A stretch of DNA of 64,000 nt from Sporosarcina pasteurii (GTDB lineage: Bacteria > Bacillota > Bacilli > Bacillales_A > Planococcaceae): assembly GCF_041295575.1 (NCBI RefSeq), contig NZ_CP160452.1, positions 868,001 to 932,000 of the forward strand, written 5' to 3'. The translations under genes were made by a program, and so were the position numbers. The notes below the pieces were generated by a model. The model was not told the DNA's origin. It did not search any database and saw nothing but the letters and a program-made list of their open reading frames with translations. Below, in pieces: positions 1 through 10,686 of the stretch; position 1 is the stretch's first letter, and every line of letters starts with the position of its first letter.

Positions 1-1
1 C

Positions 2-892
2 CTTGCCTATTTAAAGGCGAACGAGCCTGCTTATTTTTATGCAGCATTCCTCACGTCATTGGCAGGTAATCACGAGAAGATCATAGAAGTGATGAGAGAG
101 GCTACAGCGCGCGGGATAAAATTTTTAGCACCATCGATTAATAAGAGTAAATTTAATTTCACAGTTGAAAAAGGGGCAGTCCGAATTGGGCTAAGAACCA
201 TTCAGGGGATTACGGCAAGTTTTTATGAACAAGTGAAAAAAGCAAGAGAAACATCACTGAAATGGAAGACGATGTTTGATTGTGCAGCAGCACTTGGTAG
301 TGAAAATTTCACTGAAAAAACGGCAACGCAACTAATTAAAGCAGGGGCCTTTGATGAGTTTGGTCAGTCGAGGGGGGTTCTATTAGCCTCTATCGACGCC
401 GCGATATCACATGCCTTGTTTATCGGTCCAAATGAAGAAGATTTATTATCCTCTGTTATGCAATCGATTGCTAACCCTAAGTATTCACCGAGTAGTGACA
501 TACCACGGATGAAAATGTTGGAATATGAACGCGAGGCGTTAGGTTTTTATTTATCGGAACACCCTGCAGTTGAAGTGAAAAAAATGTTGAATGAATCGTT
601 TGCTGATGTAATCGCCATCGATGAAATGCGTGAGCGTTCCAATGTAACCATCATAGGATTAGTTACTGAAATCAAAAGGATTCGGACAAAAAAAGGTGAA
701 TCGATGGCATTTGTCAAAGTACAAGATGAGACAGGCGTAATTTCCTGTACGTTCTTTCCGAGACAATATGCAGCATTCAGTGTGCAATTAAGAGAAATGA
801 ATATTTTACATGTAATGGGTACGGTTGAGAGAAGAAGAGGAACGCCACAAGTGATTGTTCAAAATATGAAAGTTGTGGTAGAAACAGTATAA
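2..892 (+). CDS. dnaE: DNA polymerase III subunit alpha DnaE, C-terminal part (5' end outside window)
   Basis: The frame is open from base 2 to the stop at 890-892, so this is the last ~296 codons of a longer gene that begins upstream. The first residues (LAYLKANEPAYFYAAFLTS) match the helical fingers/(HhH)2 part of bacterial DnaE. The end (about residues 210-290 of the fragment) is an OB-fold, seen in VTIIGLVTEIKRIRTKKGE and FVKVQDETGVISCTFF, and resembles the C-terminal nucleic-acid-binding OB domain of DnaE. In Bacillales DnaE is the error-prone lagging-strand polymerase working beside PolC. It lies upstream of accDA as in B. subtilis. The polymerase active site is outside the window. Confidence 0.93.
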   Translation, partial: LAYLKANEPAYFYAAFLTSLAGNHEKIIEVMREATARGIKFLAPSINKSKFNFTVEKGAVRIGLRTIQGITASFYEQVKKARETSLKWKTMFDCAAALGSENFTEKTATQLIKAGAFDEFGQSRGVLLASIDAAISHALFIGPNEEDLLSSVMQSIANPKYSPSSDIPRMKMLEYEREALGFYLSEHPAVEVKKMLNESFADVIAIDEMRERSNVTIIGLVTEIKRIRTKKGESMAFVKVQDETGVISCTFFPRQYAAFSVQLREMNILHVMGTVERRRGTPQVIVQNMKVVVETV

Positions 893-1015
893 AGTATAGG
901 CATCTCGAAGATAGGAATCATCTCATTTGTTTATTTCATTTTTTAATCATGGTTGTAAAATGAACGAACTAATTTAAAATTATCCTCGATGTATTTAAGT
1001 GTTTTTTATTTTTAC

Positions 1016-1044
1016 TTTACGTAATGCAATCGCTTCTGTATGAT
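1016..1044 (+). promoter_or_regulatory. Promoter of the fadR-like/accDA operon
   Basis: A -35-like TTTACG (1016-1021) is followed after exactly 17 bases by TATGAT (1039-1044). Transcription would start near 1051, just before the FadR-type operator. It fits a sigma-A promoter; the -35 box is imperfect. Confidence 0.5.
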
Positions 1045-1053
1045 GGGTAACAG

Positions 1054-1068
1054 AGTGGTCTGACCACT
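1054..1068 (+). promoter_or_regulatory. FadR-type operator (perfect inverted repeat)
   Basis: AGTGGTC (1054-1060), one central base, then GACCACT (1062-1068): a perfect 7-bp inverted repeat. The core TGGTCNGACCA is the well-known operator core of FadR-subfamily GntR regulators. It lies at the predicted start of transcription and 34 bases before the regulator gene, so autoregulation and control of accDA are likely. Confidence 0.72.
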
Positions 1069-1101
1069 AAGTACAATCGTTACTTCCAGAGGAGTTCAGC
1101 A

Positions 1102-1752
1102 ATGGAAAGTCAAAAAGAGCATTCAAAAATGTACCTAGAAATTGTACGTGAGTTAAGAAATCTAATTGAAGAAGAAAATATTAAGACTGGTGGGAAACTT
1201 CCATCTGAACGTGTATTGGCTGAACGTATGCAAGCAGGCCGTTCAACTGTCCGAGAAGCATTACGAAGTCTTGAATTATTAGGTGTTATTGAAACAAGAC
1301 GAGGGGAAGGTACGTTTTTAGCTGACCTTCAAAAAAATCAATTCGTCGATGTGTTATCTGGTTTTATTTTACAGCAATCGACTTCAATTCGAGATGTGCA
1401 GGAAACAAGAAGAATACATGAGATTGCTGCGATTCAAACTGTTTGTCAACGTGTGGAATTACGTAAGCTTCCAGTCTGGGAGAGTTTGTTAGCAAAAGTT
1501 GAATACGATGAAAGTATGAAAAGAATAGATTTAATACGGGAAATGATTGTATCAACAGGAAATCGTCTCTCATTGAAAATCTGGAGGCTATTAAAACAAT
1601 TCAGTCAAGTGCCGTACGATATGGATATGACACCAGTTGAGAAGCAATACGTGAAAGAGTTACTTGTCGGGATAGTAGACGGGGATGAAGCAAAGACGCT
1701 TAAAGAATACAATAATTGGATAAAATTAGTAGAGGATGAAAGAGGGGAGTAA
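1102..1752 (+). CDS. FadR-subfamily GntR transcriptional regulator
   Basis: 216 residues. The N-terminal ~75 residues form a GntR winged helix ([24 protein letters not shown], read as two joined segments, ending in the wing GEGTFL). The C-terminal part is helical and poorly conserved, like a reduced FCD/FadR effector domain. The ATG at 1102 has AGAGGAG upstream. The stop (1750-1752) is four bases before accD, so the regulator is co-transcribed with acetyl-CoA carboxylase subunits. With the operator at 1054-1068 this suggests an acyl-CoA or related ligand controlling fatty-acid synthesis; the ligand is inferred, not visible. Confidence 0.85.
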   Translation: MESQKEHSKMYLEIVRELRNLIEEENIKTGGKLPSERVLAERMQAGRSTVREALRSLELLGVIETRRGEGTFLADLQKNQFVDVLSGFILQQSTSIRDVQETRRIHEIAAIQTVCQRVELRKLPVWESLLAKVEYDESMKRIDLIREMIVSTGNRLSLKIWRLLKQFSQVPYDMDMTPVEKQYVKELLVGIVDGDEAKTLKEYNNWIKLVEDERGE

Positions 1753-1756
1753 TGAG

Positions 1757-2617
1757 ATGATTCGTGATATCTTTAAGAGAAATCGTAAACAAAAAGAAGC
1801 AAAAATACCTTCCAAACAGGCTAAGAATGATGTACCAGAAGGAATTATGACGAAATGTCCAGAGTGTAAAAATATAGTTTTAACTAAAGATTTAATACAA
1901 ATGTTAAAAGTTTGTCCAACTTGTGATCATCATATGCGCATGACAGCTAATGAGCGTGCACAAATGTTATTTGATGAGGGGACTTTTCATTCCCTGGATG
2001 ATCATTTGAAAACGGAAAACCCACTAGACTTTCCAAGTTATACTGAAAAAGTGGAAAAGGATGCTGTGAAAACGGGACTAAATGAAGCGGTATTAACTGG
2101 TACTGGTGAAATCGATGGACAACAAGTGGCTGTTGCGATTATGGACTCACATTTCAGAATGGGTTCTATGGGTTCAGTTGTCGGTGAGAAAATTACCCGT
2201 GCTGTAGAAAAGGCTACTGAATTAGGTGTTCCAATCCTAATCTTTACGGCTAGTGGTGGAGCAAGGATGCAAGAAGGTGTTTTATCACTGATGCAAATGG
2301 CAAAAACCAGTGTTGCACTTAATCGGCATGCTGAAAAAGGACTATTATTCGTATCGATTATGACATACCCGACGACCGGTGGGGTATCGGCAAGTTTTGC
2401 ATCTGTCGGGGATATTAACCTTGCTGAACCGAAAGCACTTATTGGGTTTGCCGGAAGACGCGTGATCGAACAGACGGTTAGAGAGAAACTGCCGGATGAT
2501 TTTCAAACGGCCGAGTTTCTACTTGAACATGGTCAACTTGATGCGGTAGTTCATCGTGAAGATATGAAGGAAACTTTATCAAAGGTTATTCGACTTCATG
2601 TAAAGGAGGCTAAGTAA
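1757..2617 (+). CDS. accD: Acetyl-CoA carboxylase carboxyltransferase subunit beta
   Basis: 286 residues. AccD and AccA form the carboxyltransferase that moves CO2 from carboxybiotin-BCCP to acetyl-CoA, giving malonyl-CoA for fatty-acid synthesis in the cytosol. The zinc ribbon is visible at Cys34, Cys37, Cys53 and Cys56, followed by the crotonase-like fold with GGARMQEG and [11 protein letters not shown]. The ATG at 1757 is preferred over an in-frame ATG at 1736 because AGAGGGGAG (1741-1749) precedes it and the family begins with this MxRDIF-like sequence. It sits between the regulator and accA, one base from accA. Confidence 0.96.
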   Translation: MIRDIFKRNRKQKEAKIPSKQAKNDVPEGIMTKCPECKNIVLTKDLIQMLKVCPTCDHHMRMTANERAQMLFDEGTFHSLDDHLKTENPLDFPSYTEKVEKDAVKTGLNEAVLTGTGEIDGQQVAVAIMDSHFRMGSMGSVVGEKITRAVEKATELGVPILIFTASGGARMQEGVLSLMQMAKTSVALNRHAEKGLLFVSIMTYPTTGGVSASFASVGDINLAEPKALIGFAGRRVIEQTVREKLPDDFQTAEFLLEHGQLDAVVHREDMKETLSKVIRLHVKEAK

Positions 2618-2618
2618 A

Positions 2619-4582
<1,964 letters not shown>

Positions 4583-4620
4583 ATGGAAATGCTATTACAT
4601 AGCGAAGAGGGGATATACTG

Positions 4621-6378
4621 ATGAGAAAGACAAAAATAGTATGTACAATAGGACCAGCAAGTGAATCCGTAGAAGTGCTAGAAAAATTAATTGATGCAGG
4701 GATGAACGTGGCGCGACTGAATTTTTCACATGGTAACCATGCAGAACATAAGGTACGTATTGATCGAATTAATGAAGTAGCACGTAAAAAAGGAAAAGTG
4801 GTTGGTATTTTACTCGATACGCGAGGTCCAGAAATACGAACACATTCTATGAAAAATGGCCGAGTCGAAATTCATGCTGGACAAAAAATTGATGTCTCCA
4901 TGAATGAAGTTGAAGGTACAGAAGATGTTTTTTCAATTACGTATAATAAACTGATTGAAGACGTAAATGTAGGTTCAATGATTTTATTAGACGATGGACT
5001 GATTCAATTAGAGATAACTGGAACTGATCATTCACGTGGTTTAATACATACGCTTGCTGTGAATTCAGGTGTCTTGAAAGATAGGAAAGGTGTTAACGTA
5101 CCAGGCGTACAGGTTCAGTTGCCAGGTATGACCGAGAAGGATGCAGAAGATATTCTTTTTGGAATTCAAGAAAATGTAGACTTCATTGCTGCGTCATTTG
5201 TCCAAAGAGCGTCAGATGTTATGGAAATCCGAAGTTTACTCGAAGGAAATGGCGGAGAAGAGATCCAAATTATTCCTAAAATCGAAAATGAACAAGGTGT
5301 CGATAACATCGATGAGATTTTAACCTTATCAGACGGATTGATGGTTGCACGTGGCGACTTAGGTGTTGAAATTCCAGCTGAAGAAGTTCCGCATATTCAG
5401 AAGCAATTAATTGAGAAATGTAATCAAGCTGGAAAGCCAGTGATTACCGCGACGCAAATGTTAGACTCCATGCAACAAAATCCTCGTCCAACTCGTGCTG
5501 AAGCAAGTGACGTTGCGAATGCAATCTTGGATGGTTCAGATGCGATTATGCTCTCTGGAGAAACAGCTGCCGGACAATATCCAGTAGAGTCTGTCGAAAC
5601 AATGGATAAAATTGCAAGACGTGCGGAAGAATCCTTTGATTACCGTTCACTTGTATCCACAAGGCGTCGTGAAAAACATGGGAATATGACAGAAGCGATT
5701 GGTCAATCAGCGGCTTATACTGCACTTAACTTGAAGGTTAAAGCAGTTCTTGCACCAACCCGCAGTGGTCAAACTGCTAAAATGATCGCAAAATATCGTC
5801 CTGGATGTCCAATTATTGCACTGACAGCATCTGAAAAGTTTTCTCGTAAGTTATCTCTTGTGTGGGGCGTATATCCGATAATTGGTAAAAATGTAAAAAC
5901 AATTGACAATTTGATACAAAATTCAGTAGAAGAAAGTGTTAAACATAAATACGTAAGTCATGGCGATGCGGTGATTATTACAGCTGGTGTACCAGTAGGT
6001 GAGGTGGGCACAACGAACTTAATGAAAATTCATGTTGTTGGAGACTTGCTCGTTCGTGGCCAAGGAATTGGTAAAACAGTAGCAATCGGAAAAGCAGTTG
6101 TTGCAAATAATGCGGATGAGGCTTTATCATACAATACGACCGATGCCATCTTAGTTACAAAAGGTTCTGACCGTGACATGATGCCTGCTATCGAGAAATG
6201 TGCAGGACTCATTACTGAAGAAGGCGGATTAACAAGTCACGCGGCTGTAGTAGGATTAAGTCTTGGAATCCCTGTTATTGTTGGCGTTAAAAATGCAACA
6301 AAGGTGATTCAGCATGGTAGTAAAGTTACGATGGATGCTGAATCCGGCGTAATTTATAATGGACAGGTAAACGTGTAA
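4621..6378 (+). CDS. pyk: Pyruvate kinase
   Basis: 585 residues: the Bacillus type, with the TIM barrel and C domain (to ~475) plus an extra C-terminal PEP-utilizer-like mobile domain (~490-585, with [18 protein letters not shown]). Makes pyruvate and ATP from phosphoenolpyruvate. Catalytic and metal motifs are visible: [27 protein letters not shown] and MLSGETAAG. The ATG at 4621 follows GAAGAGGGG. It is the last gene before a strong terminator. The extra domain resembles the phosphohistidine domain of PEP synthase, but its role in pyruvate kinase is not catalytic phosphotransfer in known homologs. Confidence 0.97.
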   Translation: MRKTKIVCTIGPASESVEVLEKLIDAGMNVARLNFSHGNHAEHKVRIDRINEVARKKGKVVGILLDTRGPEIRTHSMKNGRVEIHAGQKIDVSMNEVEGTEDVFSITYNKLIEDVNVGSMILLDDGLIQLEITGTDHSRGLIHTLAVNSGVLKDRKGVNVPGVQVQLPGMTEKDAEDILFGIQENVDFIAASFVQRASDVMEIRSLLEGNGGEEIQIIPKIENEQGVDNIDEILTLSDGLMVARGDLGVEIPAEEVPHIQKQLIEKCNQAGKPVITATQMLDSMQQNPRPTRAEASDVANAILDGSDAIMLSGETAAGQYPVESVETMDKIARRAEESFDYRSLVSTRRREKHGNMTEAIGQSAAYTALNLKVKAVLAPTRSGQTAKMIAKYRPGCPIIALTASEKFSRKLSLVWGVYPIIGKNVKTIDNLIQNSVEESVKHKYVSHGDAVIITAGVPVGEVGTTNLMKIHVVGDLLVRGQGIGKTVAIGKAVVANNADEALSYNTTDAILVTKGSDRDMMPAIEKCAGLITEEGGLTSHAAVVGLSLGIPVIVGVKNATKVIQHGSKVTMDAESGVIYNGQVNV

Positions 6379-6421
6379 TCAAATATTGCACAACAATTTA
6401 TAAAGTATATGATTGTAAAAC

Positions 6422-6460
6422 AAAAAGACTACTTGCCCCCGAGATGCAAGTAGTCTTTTT
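6422..6460 (+). terminator. Intrinsic terminator after pyk, directly abutting the fxsA RBS
   Basis: A 15-bp perfect stem (6422-6436 with 6446-6460), a 9-base loop and a run of five T inside the right arm. The next bases, AGGAGG (6461-6466), are the fxsA ribosome-binding site, so the hairpin can both end pyk transcripts and sit in the fxsA leader. Confidence 0.85.
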
Positions 6461-6474
6461 AGGAGGTTCTTCAA

Positions 6475-6858
6475 ATGAAATGGTTAGTCTTAGCGTTTAT
6501 TCTTATACCAACTGCCGAACTTGCTCTCTTAATATATTCAGGGCAGCAACTTGGGTTATTCCCTACAATAAGTTTAATTATTTTAACAGGTTTTTTAGGG
6601 GCTTTTTTGGCAAAAAAACAAGGAGCAAAAGCTTGGATGGATTTTAACAAGCGTCTAAAAAATATGGAAACGCCTGGAGATGCGCTCATCGACAGTGTCT
6701 GTATTTTTATCGGCGGGTTATTATTGCTCATGCCTGGATTTGTGACAGATATCATTGGTTTTTTGCTCCTTTTTAAAGGACCTAGAAATTTAATCCGTCC
6801 GGCGATTCACAAATGGCTCTATAAAAAAATGAAAAACAAGCAAATTATTATTCGTTAA
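6475..6858 (+). CDS. fxsA: FxsA family membrane protein
   Basis: 127 residues. The FxsA family is named for suppression of F-plasmid exclusion of phage T7 in E. coli; its normal role is unknown. The sequence has four hydrophobic stretches (about 1-20, 28-45, 75-90, 95-105) and ends in a basic tail (YKKMKNKQIIIR), an arrangement typical of the family. AGGAGG lies 8 bases before the ATG. The last 11 bases overlap the convergent permease gene, so the two genes share their 3' ends. Confidence 0.88.
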   Translation: MKWLVLAFILIPTAELALLIYSGQQLGLFPTISLIILTGFLGAFLAKKQGAKAWMDFNKRLKNMETPGDALIDSVCIFIGGLLLLMPGFVTDIIGFLLLFKGPRNLIRPAIHKWLYKKMKNKQIIIR

Positions 6859-7822
6859 ACAAAGGGTGTTGTTTTATTTTAAGTGCGGCGAAAAGTAAAA
6901 ATGGTGAAAGTAATATCCCTGCTAATCCAAAGGTATAAACTGCACAAGCTAATATGAAAAATGCATGAATGGGTTTTAATTGAAATGTAGACGCCCACAT
7001 ATAAGATTCGGCAAATTGTCGAGTGGTGATCGTTACTAAATAGAGTAAAACAAGTGCGGTCCCGATAAATAAATCACCAGAGTAAAAGAAAAAAACAATC
7101 ATAGGAATTAAGAAAATACCAATTCCTAGGAATGGCAAACTGTCAGCGAGTGAGATTAAAAGCGCAATTCCGATCGGCGAAGTGAAGCGTAATAATGCAA
7201 AACCGATAGATAAAATAATAAAGGTGATAAAAATCAGCCTTGCTTCTACGAATATAAATGTGCCAATTAACTTACTCGCTTTTGACAATGTATGTTTCGC
7301 TTGTTTCCGAAAACGGACAGGAAAATAAATTAAAAACCAAAAGCGTTCTTTTCCTGATTCGCGTAAAGCAAAAAAATAAGCAACTAAGAAAATAAACAAA
7401 CTCATCAGTTGTTGAAATAACATTTGTATCATTGTGATGGCATAATCTAATACTGCCTGTCCGTACTCAACGACCTTCTCCTCAAGAAAAGCTAACCCTT
7501 GACCTAAGATGTCAGTATCTAATTGAAGGGATGCTAAATGATTTTCTACAACAGGAAATATTTCAATCATCCCATGAAGACCTATATAAAAAAATGACCC
7601 TGTGACCAAAAAAATAGAACTAATGACAAAGAGTGTTGAAAGTGTAAGTGGTAATCTAGTAACAGCGTGTACGGCTTGCAAGAGCGGTGCAGTAAAAAAA
7701 GCAGCAATAACGGCTATCGCTACAGGCGGAAATAAATAAATAATTAGTAATGTGAAAATTATCGGAAACCATTTGCTGAATGCCGTCTTTATCAGCTTTT
7801 CATTCTTTTTTAAATTAGACAT
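6848..7822 (-). CDS. ytvI: AI-2E family (YtvI-like) membrane transporter
   Basis: 324 residues on the minus strand, with about seven to eight hydrophobic segments. It has the AI-2E/PerM-type C-terminal part (SFAxADSLPFLGIGIFLIP-like region, here SLADSLPFLGIGIFLIPMI). This family includes the E. coli TqsA exporter and several Na+(Li+)/H+ antiporters; the substrate cannot be read from sequence. Its position after pyk-fxsA and before citZ matches ytvI in B. subtilis. It converges on fxsA and diverges from citZ. Confidence 0.85.
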   Translation of the reverse strand: MSNLKKNEKLIKTAFSKWFPIIFTLLIIYLFPPVAIAVIAAFFTAPLLQAVHAVTRLPLTLSTLFVISSIFLVTGSFFYIGLHGMIEIFPVVENHLASLQLDTDILGQGLAFLEEKVVEYGQAVLDYAITMIQMLFQQLMSLFIFLVAYFFALRESGKERFWFLIYFPVRFRKQAKHTLSKASKLIGTFIFVEARLIFITFIILSIGFALLRFTSPIGIALLISLADSLPFLGIGIFLIPMIVFFFYSGDLFIGTALVLLYLVTITTRQFAESYMWASTFQLKPIHAFFILACAVYTFGLAGILLSPFLLFAALKIKQHPLFNE

Positions 7823-7868
7823 TTAAGTCTCCTTTTTAAGACTTTTTAAACAAAAACATGCGTTTCCA

Positions 7869-7917
7869 TTCACAAAGATGCCAAAGTTGACTATAATGAA
7901 ATATGTAAGCGTTTTTA
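7869..7917 (+). promoter_or_regulatory. citZ promoter with overlapping cre-like CcpA site
   Basis: TTCACA (7869-7874), a 17-base spacer and TATAAT (7892-7897) make a good sigma-A promoter. TGTAAGCGTTTTTA (7904-7917) matches the cre consensus TGWAANCGNTNWCA at 13 of 14 positions and lies at about +1 to +14. B. subtilis citZ is repressed by CcpA, so a roadblock-type repression is plausible here. Confidence 0.65.
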
Positions 7918-7945
7918 AAGGCGGTATAACATAAAAGTTGCTGAT

Positions 7946-7978
7946 CAACTATTTTCATATATTCGTAGAAAATAGTTG
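7946..7978 (+). promoter_or_regulatory. Stem-loop in the citZ 5' leader
   Basis: CAACTATTTTC (7946-7956) and GAAAATAGTTG (7968-7978) form a perfect 11-bp stem around an 11-base loop. No T-run follows, and it lies 28 bases before the citZ start, so it is a leader structure or operator rather than a terminator. B. subtilis aconitase is reported to bind the citZ leader RNA; the same here is only a guess. Confidence 0.6.
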
Positions 7979-8006
7979 TTCAAGCTAAAAAGAAGGAGCG
8001 ATTTAC

Positions 8007-9122
8007 ATGACATCTACCCGTGGATTAGAGGGAGTTGTAGCGACACAGTCGTCAATCAGTTCAATTATTGACGATACACTTACATATGTCGGCTATAACA
8101 TTGACGAACTCGCAGACAATGCTAGTTTTGAAGAAGTAATTTATCTACTCTGGCATAAGCGACTACCGAAAATGGACGAGCTTACTGAGCTGAAACAACA
8201 GCTTACAGCTAATATGTCACTCCCTCAAGAATTTCTTAACCATTTTAAGACGTATCCAATCGACAAAGTACATCCAATGTCAGCATTACGTTCAGCTGTA
8301 TCTTTACTTGGATTATACGATGATAAATCGGAAGATATGTCTGACGAGGCAAATTACGCAAAAGCAATCAACTTGCAAGCGAAAATTGCCACAATTGTGA
8401 CTGCGTTTGCTAGAGTGCGTAAAGGTCTTGAGCCGGTTGCGCCACGTGCGGATCTTGGGTATGCAGCAAACTTCCTTTATATGCTATCCGGTAAAGAGCC
8501 AGAAGAAATCGAAATCGAGGCATTTGATAAAGCACTTGTTTTACATGCTGACCACGAATTGAATGCATCAACATTCACTGCACGTGTATGCGTAGCAACA
8601 CTATCAGATATGTATTCAGGTGTAACATCAGCCATCGGCGCACTAAAAGGACCACTTCATGGCGGTGCAAACGAACAGGTAATGAAAATGCTTTCTGAAA
8701 TAGGTTCAGAAGAAAACGCTGAAGCTTACATTCAAGAAAAATTGGCCAATAAAGAGAAAATTATGGGTTTCGGACACCGAGTTTACCGTCAAGGAGACCC
8801 GCGTGCGAAACATCTACGCGAAATGTCGAAGCAATTAACAAAACTGCGTGGCGAAGAAAAGTGGTATAATATGTCTATCAGAGTTGAAGCGGCGTTTACG
8901 GCTCAGAAAAACTTACCGCCGAACGTAGACTTCTACTCGGCATCTGTTTATCATTCACTGGGTATAGAACATGATTTATTCACACCAATCTTTGCGGTTT
9001 CCCGCGTATCAGGTTGGATTGCCCACATTCTAGAGCAATACGAGAACAACAGATTAATCCGTCCACGTGCGGAATACACTGGACCGGGAATGCAGAAATA
9101 TATTCCAATCGAAGACCGCTAA
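8007..9122 (+). CDS. citZ: Citrate synthase
   Basis: 371 residues, the normal Bacillus type-II-short length. Condenses oxaloacetate with acetyl-CoA, first step of the TCA cycle. Catalytic histidine regions are visible in GPLHGGANEQV and GFGHRVYRQGDPRAKHL, and the C-terminal catalytic region follows (FTPIFAVSRVSGW). AAGGAG precedes the ATG. It heads the citZ-icd-mdh cluster found across Bacillales; the promoter region carries a cre-like site and leader hairpin. Confidence 0.97.
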   Translation: MTSTRGLEGVVATQSSISSIIDDTLTYVGYNIDELADNASFEEVIYLLWHKRLPKMDELTELKQQLTANMSLPQEFLNHFKTYPIDKVHPMSALRSAVSLLGLYDDKSEDMSDEANYAKAINLQAKIATIVTAFARVRKGLEPVAPRADLGYAANFLYMLSGKEPEEIEIEAFDKALVLHADHELNASTFTARVCVATLSDMYSGVTSAIGALKGPLHGGANEQVMKMLSEIGSEENAEAYIQEKLANKEKIMGFGHRVYRQGDPRAKHLREMSKQLTKLRGEEKWYNMSIRVEAAFTAQKNLPPNVDFYSASVYHSLGIEHDLFTPIFAVSRVSGWIAHILEQYENNRLIRPRAEYTGPGMQKYIPIEDR

Positions 9123-9140
9123 TTTAATTTATTATACAAT

Positions 9141-9168
9141 AGGGGCAGTCCAGATAGGACAGCCCTCT
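9141..9168 (+). promoter_or_regulatory. Hairpin between citZ and icd
   Basis: AGGGGCAGTCC (9141-9151) pairs with GGACAGCCCTCT (9157-9168), with one internal mismatch. No T-run follows, so it probably marks an mRNA processing or stability element within the citZ-icd transcript rather than a full terminator. Confidence 0.45.
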
Positions 9169-9193
9169 GATTTGAATTTAGGAGGAAATCTTC

Positions 9194-10462
9194 ATGACTA
9201 TCGGCGAAAAAGTTACAGTAAATAATGGCGTTTTAAATGTTCCAGATCACGTAACAATTCCTTATATCATTGGTGATGGTACAGGACCAGATATTTGGAA
9301 TGCAGCTTCACGTGTTTTAGAAGCGGCTGTTGAAAAGGCATACGACGGAAAAAAGAAGCTAGTTTGGAAAGAAGTACTTGCTGGGGAAAAGGCATTTAAT
9401 GAGACAGGCGAATGGCTTCCACAGGAAACTTTAGACACAATTGAGGAATACTTAATTGCGATTAAAGGACCTCTTACAACACCAATTGGTGGCGGATTCC
9501 GTTCATTGAACGTTGCGCTTCGTCAAGAGCTAGATTTATATACTTGCCTACGTCCTGTACGTTATTTTGATGGTGTACCTTCACCTGTTAAACGTCCGGA
9601 AGACTGTGACATGGTTATTTTCCGTGAAAACACAGAAGACATTTATGCCGGTATTGAATATGAAAAAGGTACAGATGAAGTTGAAAAACTAGTAAACTTC
9701 CTACAAGATGAAATGGGCGTTAAAAACATCCGCTTCCCAGAAACTTCAGGAATTGGGATTAAACCAGTTTCAGAAGAAGGAACTAAACGACTAGTTCGCG
9801 GAGCAATTAACTATGCATTAAGAGAAGGCCGCAAATCAGTTACACTTGTTCATAAAGGAAACATTATGAAATTTACTGAAGGTGCCTTCGCAACTTGGGG
9901 CTATGAGGTTGCTGAAGAAGAATTCGCGGACAAAGTATTTACTTGGAGACAGTACGACAAAATTAAAGATGCAGAAGGTACTGACGCTGCAAACAAAGCG
10001 CAAGAGGAAGCTGAAGCAGCTGGTAAAATAATTATCAAAGAAGCAATTGCAGACATTTTCTTGCAGTTAATTTTAACGCGTCCAAAAGAATATGATGTTG
10101 TTGCAACAATGAACCTGAATGGAGACTATATCTCTGACGCGCTTGCTGCTCAAGTAGGTGGAATTGGAATTGCACCAGGAGCAAACATTAACTATGATAC
10201 TGGACATGCAATTTTCGAAGCGACACATGGAACAGCTCCAAAATATGCAGGTCTTGACGTTGTAAACCCATCTTCAGTTCTACTTTCAGGTGTATTAATG
10301 CTTGAACACCTAGGTTGGAACGAAGCAGCGAAGATGATTGAAGACTCCATCGAGAAAACAATCGCATCTAAAGTTGTTACCTACGACTTTGCACGCTTAA
10401 TGGATGGTGCAACTGAAGTGAAAACTTCTGAATTTGCAGATGCATTAATCGAAAATCTATAA
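9194..10462 (+). CDS. icd: NADP-dependent isocitrate dehydrogenase
   Basis: 422 residues, the length of B. subtilis Icd (CitC). Oxidatively decarboxylates isocitrate to 2-oxoglutarate with NADP+. The substrate loop [18 protein letters not shown] contains the phosphorylatable serine position of the family. [12 protein letters not shown] and [19 protein letters not shown] complete the active site and coenzyme region. The RBS TTAGGAGG is 7 bases before the ATG. It lies between citZ and mdh. Confidence 0.97.
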   Translation: MTIGEKVTVNNGVLNVPDHVTIPYIIGDGTGPDIWNAASRVLEAAVEKAYDGKKKLVWKEVLAGEKAFNETGEWLPQETLDTIEEYLIAIKGPLTTPIGGGFRSLNVALRQELDLYTCLRPVRYFDGVPSPVKRPEDCDMVIFRENTEDIYAGIEYEKGTDEVEKLVNFLQDEMGVKNIRFPETSGIGIKPVSEEGTKRLVRGAINYALREGRKSVTLVHKGNIMKFTEGAFATWGYEVAEEEFADKVFTWRQYDKIKDAEGTDAANKAQEEAEAAGKIIIKEAIADIFLQLILTRPKEYDVVATMNLNGDYISDALAAQVGGIGIAPGANINYDTGHAIFEATHGTAPKYAGLDVVNPSSVLLSGVLMLEHLGWNEAAKMIEDSIEKTIASKVVTYDFARLMDGATEVKTSEFADALIENL

Positions 10463-10513
10463 AAGACGAATCAACGGAGTGGCGCTCTTTGCCACGCAGT
10501 TGATTTGGCCTAT
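10459..10513 (+). repeat. Stand-alone copy of a structured ~55-nt repeat (icd-mdh gap)
   Basis: The core is a hairpin: AATCAAC (10469-10475) with GTTGATT (10499-10505) and GTGGC (10479-10483) with GCCAC (10491-10495). A related copy lies at 59725-59779 inside another repeat. Between the copies, differences in both stems are compensatory (C-G versus T-A), which supports a conserved RNA or DNA hairpin. It starts at the icd stop codon and lacks a T-run. Confidence 0.7.
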
Positions 10514-10653
10514 ATGGAAAACTTGTAAACAAGTAAAATTTCCATGTGGTCATGATTTAATAGTTTCTTAATACGATAAAAGAGTGGCGAAAAATTGCCA
10601 TTTACGATAAGCTATACACAAAGAAGACGTGAGGTTTACCCCCTCACGTCTTC
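10514..10653 (+). promoter_or_regulatory. Further hairpins in the mdh leader
   Basis: Two stem-loops follow the repeat: ATGGAAA/TTTCCAT (10514-10520 with 10539-10545) with an inner ACTTG/CAAGT; and a perfect 12-bp stem GAAGACGTGAGG (10623-10634) with 10642-10653. The second ends 33 bases before mdh and has no T-run on the plus strand. With the repeat they fill the 224-base icd-mdh gap, suggesting that mdh expression is uncoupled from icd. Confidence 0.5.
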
Positions 10654-10686
10654 CTACATATGAAGAAAAAAAGGAGAGTATCCGTC

